DNA from: Bradyrhizobium jicamae
Lineage (GTDB): Bacteria; Pseudomonadota; Alphaproteobacteria; Rhizobiales; Xanthobacteraceae
Assembly: GCF_018130215.1 (NCBI RefSeq)
Contig: NZ_JAFCKQ010000031.1
Coordinates: 1 to 64,000, forward strand
Length of the DNA: 64,000 bases
Reading direction: 5' to 3'
A program made the position numbers and the translations under genes. This document shows positions 44,635 through 53,305 of the stretch, piece after piece. Each line of letters opens with the position of its first letter. Position 1 is the first letter of the stretch. The notes under the pieces were generated by a model that was not told the DNA's origin, did not search any database, and saw nothing but the letters and a program-made list of their open reading frames with translations.

Positions 44635-45300
44635 ATGAGCGACCTGAAACCGCTTCGCCTCGACATCGTCTCCGACGTCGTCTGCCCCTGGTGCTACATC
44701 GGCAAGCACCGGATCGAGGATGCGCTGAAGCTGGTCCCGGACGTGCCGGTCGAGGTGCATTGGCGGCCGTTCTTCCTCAACAACTGGATCCCGCGCGAAG
44801 GCATCGCGCGCGAGGAATATCTCACCGCCAAGTTCGGCTCGGTCGACGCCTACAAGGGCATCGCCGGTCGCGTCGTCGCCGCCGCCGGCGAGGAAGGGCT
44901 GAGCTATCGTCCCGAGCTGGTTAAGCGCCAGCCCAACACGATCGATTGCCACCGGCTGATCCACTGGGCCGGGGCCATCGGCAAGGCGGCCGAGATGAAG
45001 CAGCGGCTGATGGAATTGTACTTCCGCGACGGCGGCGATCTCACTGATGTCGATGTACTCGTGCAGGCGGCCGCCGATGTCGGGCTCGACGCTGATGACG
45101 TGCGCCGGCGCCTTGCCACGGACGAGGATGTCGCGGTGGTCTCGGGGCAGGCCCAGGAGGCCTCCGAGAAGGGCATCTCCGGCGTGCCGACCTTCGTGTT
45201 CGCCCAGAAATACGCCGTTTCCGGCGCGCAGCCGGCGGAGCAGCTCGCCCGCGCGATCCGCCAGGTCTCGGCCGAGATCAACGCAGAGGCGGCGGAGTAG
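44635..45300 (+). CDS. DsbA-family oxidoreductase, FrnE-like, 221 aa
   Basis: A thioredoxin fold with the active-site C17-P-W-C20 (IVSDVVCPWCYIG) and a helical insert. The cis-Pro loop is in SGVPTFVFAQKYAVSGAQPA. FrnE-like proteins are cytosolic disulfide oxidoreductases. No signal peptide here. A clear terminator follows. Confidence 0.85.
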   Translation: MSDLKPLRLDIVSDVVCPWCYIGKHRIEDALKLVPDVPVEVHWRPFFLNNWIPREGIAREEYLTAKFGSVDAYKGIAGRVVAAAGEEGLSYRPELVKRQPNTIDCHRLIHWAGAIGKAAEMKQRLMELYFRDGGDLTDVDVLVQAAADVGLDADDVRRRLATDEDVAVVSGQAQEASEKGISGVPTFVFAQKYAVSGAQPAEQLARAIRQVSAEINAEAAE

Positions 45301-45318
45301 CCCGCGATCCCTTGACGA

Positions 45319-45346
45319 GCCCGGCTCCCCGCCGGGCTTTTTCTTT
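45319..45346 (+). terminator. Rho-independent terminator after FrnE gene
   Basis: GCCCGGC / GCCGGGC stem with a CCCC-containing 5-base loop (TCCCC), then TTTTTCTTT. Confidence 0.8.
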
Positions 45347-45381
45347 GTCGACAGCAGATCAGCAAAAATCAGGAGACGACC

Positions 45382-46020
45382 ATGATCTATGAGCTGCGGA
45401 CCTATACGGTCAAGCCGGGCACCGTCGGCGAGATGGTGAAGGCGGCGAGCACGATTTCGCGCGACATCCGCGGCGACAATTTCGGCAAGCTCGAAGGCTA
45501 CTGGATCACCGAGATCGGTCCGCTCAACCAGGTCATGCATATGTGGAGCTATGCCGACCTGAACGAACGCACCCGGCTGCGCGCAGAGCTCGCGAAGAAT
45601 GCGCGCTGGACCGGCGAATACATTCCGGCGATCCGGCCGTTTCTCGTGCACCAGCAGGTCCGCCTGCTCAACGCGGTGATCCCGCCGGTGGCGCCGGCTG
45701 CGACCGGCAATGTCTACGAATTCCGCAACTACCGCGCCAGGCCGCTCGGCGCGGCGAAGCAGTGGCTCGAGCTGTTCACCGCTGTGCTGCCCGAGCGCGA
45801 GAAATACTCCAGGATCGTCGGTCTCTGGCAGACTGAGACGGGACAACCGAACGAGGTCTGCCATATCTGGGCCTATCCGAGCCTCAATGCGCGCACCGAG
45901 GCGCGCGGCAATGCGATGAAGGATCCGGCCTGGCAGGAATTTCTCGGCAAGGCCCCCCAGCTGCTCGAGGAAATGCATTCGACCATCATGCTGCCGGCGC
46001 CGCATTCGCCGTTGCGGTGA
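45382..46020 (+). CDS. NIPSNAP-family protein, 212 aa
   Basis: Two tandem ferredoxin-like NIPSNAP domains: residues 1-100 (MIYELRTYTVKPGTVGEMVK, then KLEGYWITEIGPLNQVMHMW) and 108-205 (VYEFRNYRARPLGAAKQWLE). Ribosome site GGAGACG. Role unknown; often near stress and metabolic genes. Confidence 0.85.
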   Translation: MIYELRTYTVKPGTVGEMVKAASTISRDIRGDNFGKLEGYWITEIGPLNQVMHMWSYADLNERTRLRAELAKNARWTGEYIPAIRPFLVHQQVRLLNAVIPPVAPAATGNVYEFRNYRARPLGAAKQWLELFTAVLPEREKYSRIVGLWQTETGQPNEVCHIWAYPSLNARTEARGNAMKDPAWQEFLGKAPQLLEEMHSTIMLPAPHSPLR

Positions 46021-46038
46021 GGCTGCTGCGGCTGGTCG

Positions 46039-47382
46039 TCAGCTGGACTTACGGCGGCGATTTCGGATGGCATGAACGGTGCCGCGCGCGGCGTCGTACG
46101 CGAGCCGATGCATGATCACCGCGGCGTGGATCGCCGCGAACAGCGGATCGCGGCGGCGCAGCGGGATCAGCACGTCGCCGATCGCAAAGCGGCCGCGCCA
46201 GATCGGGTCGATCATGGGATGGCCCGGCGTCGCGGTGGAGTCGACGGAGGCGATCGCGGGATCGGCGCACAGGTGCCGGGTCAGATCCAGCGTCAGTTGC
46301 GCGCCGGGCGAGAATTTTGCAAAGCGCTCGTCGATGCCGATCTTGAAGAAGAAGGCGCGGTCCTGGTGGCGCACGACGATGCCGCCGGCGAGCGGTGTTT
46401 CGCCGGCATGGAGCGTCACGATCTCGCAGCTTCCGGTCTCGGCCAGCGCCGACGTCGCGCGGCGGATGAAGGCGGCATCGCCTGCGTGCTGGCCGAGCGC
46501 GGTGCCGCGCCTGCCTTTCCAGCCGCCGGCCTCGAGCGCGAGGAAGGTCTCGAGTGCGGATGCGACTTCGCGCGGCGTGCGCGCGACGGCGAAGCGCACC
46601 GCGCCGTGATCGGCGAGGCGGTAGCGCTGCCGGCGCAGCTCCTTGAGCTTCTTTGCGCCCAGCGCCTCGCGCAGCAGATCGTCGGCGTCGCGCGTCGCAT
46701 CGAGCGTGGCGCGCTGCCAGGCGTGTAGTACACGGGGACGAAGGCCATCGCGCGCCAGCGCGGCCTCGATCGCGGTCATCGCGGGGCCCTCGAGCGACAT
46801 CGTGCGCACAATCAGCGCATGAGCGCCCGATATGCGCGCCTGTCGCAGCAGTCCCGTCGCGGCATCTTCCGCCGCATCGCGATCGAGCAGCGGCGTGCAC
46901 AGCGTGCCATAGGGCTCTGCGGCGACCAAAGCGGGCAGGGGAATTCTGTAGACGCGCTGCATCGGCACGACCGGCAGCAGGCCGATCAGCTGGCCGGAGT
47001 CATTGACGGCGCCGAGCGCTGCGGCACCGGTGCGGCCCCGCGCCGACGCATTGACCGCCAATTCCCATTCGGGCTGGTAATAGCCGTTGGCCTCGATCGC
47101 ACGCTTGGCCAGCGCGCGCCACTGGCCGGCCGCAACGTCGGACAGCGCCGGCAGCGCATGCGGATCCGTGGCATCGCTGCGCGATGCACGGCGGATCACT
47201 GCCTGGTCAGCCAGCTCGGCCACGTTCCGGTCTCCTGCCGCGCAAGGCGTCCCCAGTCGGCCGACACGCGTCATGGGCAACGCTAGCGCAAAGAGATGGA
47301 CAATGAAGTTGGGGGCGTCGGGCAATTTGAGCGGTAATGTTAACGGGGCGTTCAGCACGTTGCGGGCGGTGTGCAAAGCCAT
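46039..47382 (-). CDS. GNAT-fold acetyltransferase, CelD/BioF2-like, 447 aa
   Basis: The C-terminal half (about residues 215-420) carries the FemAB-like GNAT core (LREALGAKKLKELRRQRYRL, then FLALEAGGWKGRRGTALGQH and AGDAAFIRRATSALAETGSC). The N-terminal half resembles the mixed fold of CelD-type proteins (ANGYYQPEWELAVNASARGR). The start is uncertain: ATG at 47382 or 47274. It may modify a polysaccharide or protein. Confidence 0.7.
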   Translation of the reverse strand: MALHTARNVLNAPLTLPLKLPDAPNFIVHLFALALPMTRVGRLGTPCAAGDRNVAELADQAVIRRASRSDATDPHALPALSDVAAGQWRALAKRAIEANGYYQPEWELAVNASARGRTGAAALGAVNDSGQLIGLLPVVPMQRVYRIPLPALVAAEPYGTLCTPLLDRDAAEDAATGLLRQARISGAHALIVRTMSLEGPAMTAIEAALARDGLRPRVLHAWQRATLDATRDADDLLREALGAKKLKELRRQRYRLADHGAVRFAVARTPREVASALETFLALEAGGWKGRRGTALGQHAGDAAFIRRATSALAETGSCEIVTLHAGETPLAGGIVVRHQDRAFFFKIGIDERFAKFSPGAQLTLDLTRHLCADPAIASVDSTATPGHPMIDPIWRGRFAIGDVLIPLRRRDPLFAAIHAAVIMHRLAYDAARGTVHAIRNRRRKSS

Positions 47383-47479
47383 CCGGAAAGACCTCCGCGC
47401 AAGGGCTGTCGCCAGGACGACACCGAAAATGTACGACCCTTGGATCACGAACCTTGGATCACGACTTCGCATTCTCGCG

Positions 47480-47860
47480 ACATGACTTGCCCGAGCTTGG
47501 CATCTCGTTTCACCCTCTCTCGAGCAGAGGGCGCAGGGAAAGCCGGGTGCCGATCGCACCCATGGGCCCCGTGCGAAGTAGAAAGCACGGGGGTAGGACC
47601 ACAGGTGTAACCGGAAACACTCCGGCTTTCCCTGCGCGATGGGTTACGGCTTATACGTGCTCGCCCCGGCGAGACTGGGCTTTTTTGTCACCGTCTCGCG
47701 AAGATGCTTTCGCATCTCGCGGGAGACACCTGCCACTAGGGCGTCAGGCCTGCACGATTTCGCCGTCCGCCTTGCGTGTCCTCGTCAGTCGCACGCTCGG
47801 CGTCCACCGCATCCCACACCACGTTCGTGACGATCGCGAGCGCCCCTCATTCGGGTGAGA
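47480..47860. repeat. dispersed repeat element with nested hairpins
   Basis: GCGCAGGGAAAGCCGG (47531-47546) and CCGGCTTTCCCTGCGC (47622-47637) form a perfect 16-bp inverted repeat. A second hairpin near 47690-47725 pairs GATGC/GCATC around TTTC with flanking TCGCG arms. From memory this block, with the same order of stems, recurs in Bradyrhizobium genomes and is often mis-annotated as small proteins. No gene in it is supported. Confidence 0.7.
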
Positions 47861-48021
47861 CGGGAAACTCTATATACTGATTTGTCGTTACGATAAACCG
47901 AAATATTTTCGGAGCGGCGGCTTGACAGGTTTGGTTGATTTGCCCGTCGGGTCGATGTGTCGCATCCGGACGAGGGAGATCGCTGTTGCTAGTCAACGCC
48001 ATCAGTTGCGTCCGCCGGCCG

Positions 48022-48471
48022 TCAGCGTTTCGGTCGAAGGTGGGCGCCGTGACTGTGTCCGGGGTGATCACCTTCGACCGGCATCATGACGACGTGTCCA
48101 TGGCGCACGCCGCGCTCGGCGATGACGTGATCGGCGAACGCCTTTACCTCGCTGGCGTGGCCTTTCAGCACCGTCACTTCAAGGCATGAATCGTGGTCGA
48201 TATGCACGTGCAACGTGGCCTGCGCGAGATCATGGTGCTCGTGGAAATCCTTCGTCAGCCGTTTCGGCAATTCGCGCGCGGCGTGATCGTACACGTAACT
48301 CAGGGTCGCGATGCACGGATGGTTGCCCGCGGTCGCGCCGCCCGACTGCGCGAGCCCCCCTCGCAAGAGATCGCGAAAAGCCTCGGATCGGTTGGCATAT
48401 CCGCGTTGCGCGATGAAGTGGTCGATCTCGGCCACGAGGTCGTCGTCGATCGTGATCGTGAGGCGTTGCAT
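48022..48471 (-). CDS. nikR: nickel-responsive repressor NikR
   Basis: The N-terminal ribbon-helix-helix (MQRLTITIDDDLVAEIDHFI, then YANRSEAFRDLLRGGLAQSG) and C-terminal ACT-like domain are clear. The four nickel ligands H77, H88, H90 and C96 correspond to E. coli H76, H87, H89 and C95. The C-terminus is His-rich (GDHPGHSHGAH). An exact NikR-type box (48494-48521) lies 22 bp upstream. NikR should repress this gene and the receptor beyond. The longer frame to 48519 runs into the box, so the start at 48471 is preferred. Confidence 0.92.
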   Translation of the reverse strand: MQRLTITIDDDLVAEIDHFIAQRGYANRSEAFRDLLRGGLAQSGGATAGNHPCIATLSYVYDHAARELPKRLTKDFHEHHDLAQATLHVHIDHDSCLEVTVLKGHASEVKAFADHVIAERGVRHGHVVMMPVEGDHPGHSHGAHLRPKR

Positions 48472-48493
48472 GCTGTCCTCCGGCCGACTTCCG

Positions 48494-48521
48494 GTATGAT
48501 GATTTTCGGTTGACTTCATAC
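48494..48521. promoter_or_regulatory. NikR operator, GTATGA-N16-TCATAC
   Basis: GTATGA at 48494-48499 and TCATAC at 48516-48521, separated by exactly 16 bp. This is the consensus and spacing of the E. coli nik operator. It lies between nikR and the divergent TonB receptor. Confidence 0.85.
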
Positions 48522-48635
48522 TGATGTGAACCTAGCGTTTCTAGCATCCTGCAAAGGGGCGAGCCACGCATGGCCTGATCCGCGCGGCGGACAGGCGCCG
48601 GACAATCGTGCCCCAACGTAGCGCTGGGTGCCGCT

Positions 48636-50960
48636 GTGGGACGACGGTTCGGAGTTTGGGTCGGTGGCGTTCTTGCGAGCTCGACATTTGGGCTCGGGTC
48701 GGCGCTGGCGCAATCGGCGACAGACAGCGCGGCGCCCCGTTCCGCTCCGGAAGTGCTGCCGCCGGTGACCGTGCAGGCGCCGCAGACACCGGCAAAGCCG
48801 GCGGCAAGGCGCGAAGCGCGCAGGAGTTTTCCCTCTGTCGCGCGCGCTCCAGCGGCGAAGCCCGCAACGCCGGTCGCGACTGCAGGCTCCGGCGCACCGA
48901 ATGTCGGATCGGGTCCGTCGGGCCCACCTGAAATGGCGAGCCAGACGTCCGTAACCGGTGATGCGCTCAATGCGCGTCCGGTAGCGCGCCCCGGCGAGTT
49001 GCTCGAGGCCGTGCCCGGACTGATCGTGACGCAGCATTCCGGCGAAGGCAAAGCCAACCAGTATTTCCTGCGCGGCTACAACCTGGACCATGGCACCGAC
49101 ATGGCGATCTGGGTCGACGACGTGCCGGTGAACATGCGCACCCATGCCCACGGCCAGGGCTATGCCGACCTCAACTGGCTGATGCCGGAGACGGTGAACA
49201 GGCTCGATATCCGCAAAGGCCCGTACTATGCCGATGAGGGCGATTTCGCCTCGGCCGGCGATCTGCACATCGGACTGATCGACAGCGTCCCCAAGGCAAT
49301 GGCGTCGATCACGGCAGGCAGCTTCGGCTATCTGCGTTTCTTCGGCATGGATTCGAGGAAGGTCGACGACGGCAATCTGCTGATCGCCGTCGAACGCGGC
49401 ACCTATGATGGTCCGTGGATCACCTCCGATGACATGCAGAAGGTCAACAGCCTGATCCGCTACACAAGGGGTACGGCGACCGACGGCCTGTCCATCACCG
49501 GCATGGCCTATGCCAATCAATGGACGTCGACCGACCAGGTGCCGCAGCGCGCGATCGACAGCGGCGAGATCGATCGCTTCGGCTCCGTAGACCCGACCGA
49601 CGGCGGCAAGACCAATCGCTTCGCGCTGTCGGCACGGATTGCCGGAACCGATGATACAGGATCGTGGAAGGCCAATGCCTATGCGGTGAAGAGCCAGCTC
49701 GACCTGTTCAACAACTTCACCTATTTCCTCACCAATCCCGTGCTCGGCGATCAATTCCATCAGCATGACGACAGGGTGATGCTCGGCGGCAGCGCCTCCC
49801 GCACCCTGACCGGCTCCTTCGCCGGCCTCCCGATGGAGACGACGTTCGGCGTGCAGACGCGCTACGACGACATTGCGCTGGCCTTGACCGACACCTGGCA
49901 GCGCAGCTTCCTTGCCAATGTCCGCAGCGACAAGGTCGGCGAGGGCTCGGTCGGGGTCTATGCGCAGAACACGGTGCGCTGGACCGATTGGCTGCGCACC
50001 ACCGTCGGCATGCGCGGCGACTTCTACCAGGCCAACGTGTTCTCGATCTATAACAGTGCCAATTCCGGCAATGTCAGTGCCGGGATCGGCAGCCCGAAAT
50101 TCACGATGACGCTCGGCCCCTTCAGCAAGACCGAGTTCTTCGTCGGTGCCGGCTACGGAATGCACAGCAACGATGCGCGTGGTGCAACGACGACCGAGGA
50201 TCCGGGCGATCCGTCGACCAGGCTCGCCTCTTCACCGCTGCTGGTCCGCACCAAGGGGGTCGAGACCGGCGTGCGTACCAGGGTCGTTCCCGGTCTCGAC
50301 TCCTCGCTCAGCGTGTTTCTGCTCGACCAGGATTCCGAGATCGTCTTCAGCGGCGACGCCGGCGATACGGAAGCGAGCCTGCCGAGCCGGCGCTATGGCT
50401 TCGAGCTCACCAATCATTACCGTCCGCTGTCGTGGATCGATATCGATGCCGATCTTGCGATGACGCATGCCCGCTTTGTCGGCTATGACAGCGCGCAGGC
50501 GGCAATCTACGCCTCGCTAGCCGGCTATCCGCAAGCCCAGATCGGCAACGCGCCCGGCAGCTACATTCCGAACGCGCCGGCGATGATCGCCTCCGCCGGC
50601 ATCACGCTCGGCGAAAAGACCGGATGGTTCGGCACCTTGCGCTGGCGCTATCTGGGATCGACGCCGCTGACGGAAGACAATGCCTTTCGCTCGATCGCGT
50701 CCAGCATCTTCAACGGCCGCATCGGCTATCGCACCGCGGATGGCTGGCGGATCCAGCTCGATGTGCTGAATCTGTTCAACGCCCAGGCCAACCAGATCTC
50801 CTACGCCTACGGCTCGCTGATCAAGACCGACAGTCTCTACAATCTCTGCTATCCCGTGCAGACCGCCCCCGCTGCGGTCTGCCAGACCGGCGTGATGGAC
50901 ACCGTTCTGCATCCGATCGAGCCGCTGACCTTCAGGGTGACCGTGGCCGGAACGTTCTAG
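48636..50960 (+). CDS. TonB-dependent outer-membrane receptor, predicted nickel uptake, 774 aa
   Basis: GTG start, signal peptide to about residue 25 (ending ALAQ), then a TonB-box-like EVLPPVTVQAP (about 39-49), then an Ala/Pro linker to about 100. The plug follows (LLEAVPGLIVTQHSGEGKAN, QYFLRGYNLDHGTDMAIWVD) and the 22-strand barrel ends in aromatic F (VTVAGTF). Plug residues include HAHGQGYADLNW, rich in His, as seen in metal receptors. The NikR box upstream predicts nickel repression; the substrate is likely a nickel chelate. No cobalamin riboswitch was seen. Confidence 0.9.
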   Translation: MGRRFGVWVGGVLASSTFGLGSALAQSATDSAAPRSAPEVLPPVTVQAPQTPAKPAARREARRSFPSVARAPAAKPATPVATAGSGAPNVGSGPSGPPEMASQTSVTGDALNARPVARPGELLEAVPGLIVTQHSGEGKANQYFLRGYNLDHGTDMAIWVDDVPVNMRTHAHGQGYADLNWLMPETVNRLDIRKGPYYADEGDFASAGDLHIGLIDSVPKAMASITAGSFGYLRFFGMDSRKVDDGNLLIAVERGTYDGPWITSDDMQKVNSLIRYTRGTATDGLSITGMAYANQWTSTDQVPQRAIDSGEIDRFGSVDPTDGGKTNRFALSARIAGTDDTGSWKANAYAVKSQLDLFNNFTYFLTNPVLGDQFHQHDDRVMLGGSASRTLTGSFAGLPMETTFGVQTRYDDIALALTDTWQRSFLANVRSDKVGEGSVGVYAQNTVRWTDWLRTTVGMRGDFYQANVFSIYNSANSGNVSAGIGSPKFTMTLGPFSKTEFFVGAGYGMHSNDARGATTTEDPGDPSTRLASSPLLVRTKGVETGVRTRVVPGLDSSLSVFLLDQDSEIVFSGDAGDTEASLPSRRYGFELTNHYRPLSWIDIDADLAMTHARFVGYDSAQAAIYASLAGYPQAQIGNAPGSYIPNAPAMIASAGITLGEKTGWFGTLRWRYLGSTPLTEDNAFRSIASSIFNGRIGYRTADGWRIQLDVLNLFNAQANQISYAYGSLIKTDSLYNLCYPVQTAPAAVCQTGVMDTVLHPIEPLTFRVTVAGTF

Positions 50961-51016
50961 GCGCATACCCGCAAGTTTGGTGCGCGGGGACGTGAGCAGT
51001 CGAGTCTCGAAGACCC

Positions 51017-51982
51017 TCACTCAGGCTTGATGTTCGCTGCCCGGATGACCCTGGCCCATTTTTCGACTTCGATTTCCACCTGCCTGCTGAACTCGGTCGG
51101 CGCGCTCCCGACCGGTTCGAACCCGAGCGTCAGCAAGCGCGCCCTTACGTCGGGAAGCATCATGCTTTTGACGATTTCGCGGTGGAGCACCGCAATGATG
51201 TCCTCATGGGTCCCGGCGGGGACAAAAACGCCGAACCAGTTATCAAACTCGATGTCCGGATAACCGGCTTCTGCCGTCGTTGGCACGTCAGCGAGTGCCT
51301 GCAACCGTCTGCTGTAAGCCACCGCCAGCGCGCGCAGGTTGCCGTCCTTGACCTGCGGCACAATTGGCGCTGGCGCGGCAAGGCAGATCGTCGTATGGCC
51401 CGCGACCGTCGAGCCGATCGCCAGACCGGCGCTGTTGTAGGGTATGTGCACAAGGTCGAGGCTCAGCGACTGGCGCAGCATTTCGCCCACGATATGTCCG
51501 GGCGATCCCACTCCTGCCGTGGCGTAGTTGTATTTGCCGGCATTGTTCCTGATGAGGGCAACCAGTTCCCCGAGCGTCTGCGCCGGCACAGAGGGATGGA
51601 CCGCGAGCACGACAGTCGTGCTGACCGCGAGAGTGACCGCATCGAAGGAGGTGCGGGCATCATAGGGGACTCTATCGTACAGCGCGGGATTGATCACGAA
51701 GCTGGGTGGAGAAACGAGAACGGTATATCCGTCGGGCGCCGCCTGAGCCGCCCGGCCAACCCCAATGTTGCCGCCGGCGCCACTGACGTTCTCGACGTAG
51801 AACTGCTCTCCAAACTCCTCGGATAGTTTCTGAGCGATGATTCGGCCGAAAACGTCGGCGTTCCCTCCTGGTCCGAATGGAACGATGATCCGCACCGGCC
51901 GCGCCGGATAGGCTTGCGCCCGCACGATGCCCGGCGTGGAAAGCAATGCGACTGTGCCCGCGATGAAGGTGCGTCGTTTCAT
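51017..51982 (-). CDS. Bug/TctC-family periplasmic solute-binding protein, 321 aa
   Basis: A Tat-like or Sec signal (MKRRTFIAGTVALLSTPGIV, ending near VRAQ) then YPARPVRIIVPFGPGGNADV, the standard start of TctC proteins. The body has GKYNYATAGVGSPGHIVGEM and ALADVPTTAEAGYPDIEFDN. They bind carboxylates or other small acids, often without a dedicated transporter. No transporter partner is adjacent. Confidence 0.9.
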   Translation of the reverse strand: MKRRTFIAGTVALLSTPGIVRAQAYPARPVRIIVPFGPGGNADVFGRIIAQKLSEEFGEQFYVENVSGAGGNIGVGRAAQAAPDGYTVLVSPPSFVINPALYDRVPYDARTSFDAVTLAVSTTVVLAVHPSVPAQTLGELVALIRNNAGKYNYATAGVGSPGHIVGEMLRQSLSLDLVHIPYNSAGLAIGSTVAGHTTICLAAPAPIVPQVKDGNLRALAVAYSRRLQALADVPTTAEAGYPDIEFDNWFGVFVPAGTHEDIIAVLHREIVKSMMLPDVRARLLTLGFEPVGSAPTEFSRQVEIEVEKWARVIRAANIKPE

Positions 51983-52060
51983 TCGATTGCGCTGCCCGAA
52001 CCGGATTCGGTGCACCGGCGGAGTTCGCAGGGAATTCCACGGACGAATTCCCTCCAGCGA

Positions 52061-53110
52061 CTATGCCTTGAACTGGGCCGTCGGCGTGGAGCGGGAAATT
52101 CTGAGCTCTTCCTCGTCCATGTCGACAGGGACATCGGCGAACAGCGGTGTGCTCAGATAGCGTTCGCCGGTGTCGGGCAGCATGCAAAGGATATTTGCGC
52201 CCTTTTCTGCCTGTGCTGCGACCTTCAGCGCACCTGCCAATGTTGCGCCGGACGTGATGCCGACGAATATGCCTTCCTTGGTGGCAAGCTCCTTGCTGCA
52301 CTTGATGGCTTCGGGACCGGGGATCGGCAGAAGCCGGTCGATCACCTTCATCGCGACCGCGTCGCCGGTGAGCTTCGGGATGAAATCGGGCGTCCAGCCC
52401 TGCATCGGATGCGGCTTGAAATTCGGATGGGGGGCCGCGGGCGTGTCATCCGGGTTGCGCTTTTGCTCGACGCCGCTGCCCAGCAGTTGCGCATCTTCGG
52501 GCTCGCACACGATGATCTTCGTTTCGGGGCGCTCCTTGGCGAGCACCCGCGCAACACCCTTCAATGTGCCGCCGGTCCCATAGCCCGTGACCCAATAATC
52601 CAGCCGCTCTCCGGCGAAATCATCCAGGATCTCGCGCGCAGTGGTTCGCGAGTGGTAGTCGGGGTTGGCTTCGTTCTCGAATTGCCGCGTCATGAACCAG
52701 CCGTGCGTCTTGGCAAGCTCGATCGTCTTGTTGATCATTCCGACTGCCCGGTCCGCCGCAGGCGTCACGACAACCTTCGCGCCCAGGAACCGCATGAGCC
52801 TTCGCCGCTCGACGCTGAAGGTCTCCGCCATCGTCACCACCAGCGGGTACCCCTTGGCGGCGCAAACCATCGCCAGTCCAATTCCCGTGTTGCCGCTCGT
52901 CGCCTCGATCACGGTTTGACCCGGCTTGAGCTCCCCGGTCTTTTCCGCGGCTTCGATGACGCCGAGAGCCAGCCGGTCCTTGACCGATCCCAGTGGATTG
53001 AAGGCCTCGACCTTCACGAACAGATTCACGCCTGCGGGCGCAAGACGGTTGATCCGCACGACGGGCGTATGGCCGACGGTTTCGAGGATGTTTTGATATC
53101 GATGGCCCAT
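52061..53110 (-). CDS. cysteine synthase A-type PLP enzyme, 349 aa
   Basis: O-acetylserine sulfhydrylase: the PLP lysine is K44 (NPLGSVKDRLALG), the cofactor-binding TSGNTG loop follows (VIEATSGNTGIGLAMVCAAK) and the C-terminal TSGA region (GITSGATLAGALKVAAQAEK). Ribosome site GGAGGT precedes the ATG at 53110. Length is about 30 residues longer than CysK because of a C-terminal extension. Some such proteins use other nucleophiles. Confidence 0.9.
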   Translation of the reverse strand: MGHRYQNILETVGHTPVVRINRLAPAGVNLFVKVEAFNPLGSVKDRLALGVIEAAEKTGELKPGQTVIEATSGNTGIGLAMVCAAKGYPLVVTMAETFSVERRRLMRFLGAKVVVTPAADRAVGMINKTIELAKTHGWFMTRQFENEANPDYHSRTTAREILDDFAGERLDYWVTGYGTGGTLKGVARVLAKERPETKIIVCEPEDAQLLGSGVEQKRNPDDTPAAPHPNFKPHPMQGWTPDFIPKLTGDAVAMKVIDRLLPIPGPEAIKCSKELATKEGIFVGITSGATLAGALKVAAQAEKGANILCMLPDTGERYLSTPLFADVPVDMDEEELRISRSTPTAQFKA

Positions 53111-53305
53111 GGTACCTCCATTGGAGTATCTATCGTTCGGAAAATCGAAATCCGAAAATGCGGCCGGCTGACCGGCGGAGCATACCTCAACTGAACCTTC
53201 CGGCAATCGGCCAGTCCCGGAGCATGTCGCCACATTTTCCGGCAATGCGAGTGGCGGAGGGTGGCAGTCCGTGCTTTCATAGGCTGACCTGCCCGGGAGG
53301 ACTCC

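Noticed and set aside
43966..46005. Minus-strand frame of 679 codons
   Set aside because: Lies opposite MmyB, FrnE and NIPSNAP genes, all with clear domains.
47639..47830. Small plus-strand frame in the repeat block
   Set aside because: It is part of a repeat; such frames are a known source of false small proteins.
48522..48635. Cobalamin riboswitch upstream of the TonB receptor
   Set aside because: No B12-box-like sequence seen; the NikR box explains regulation better.
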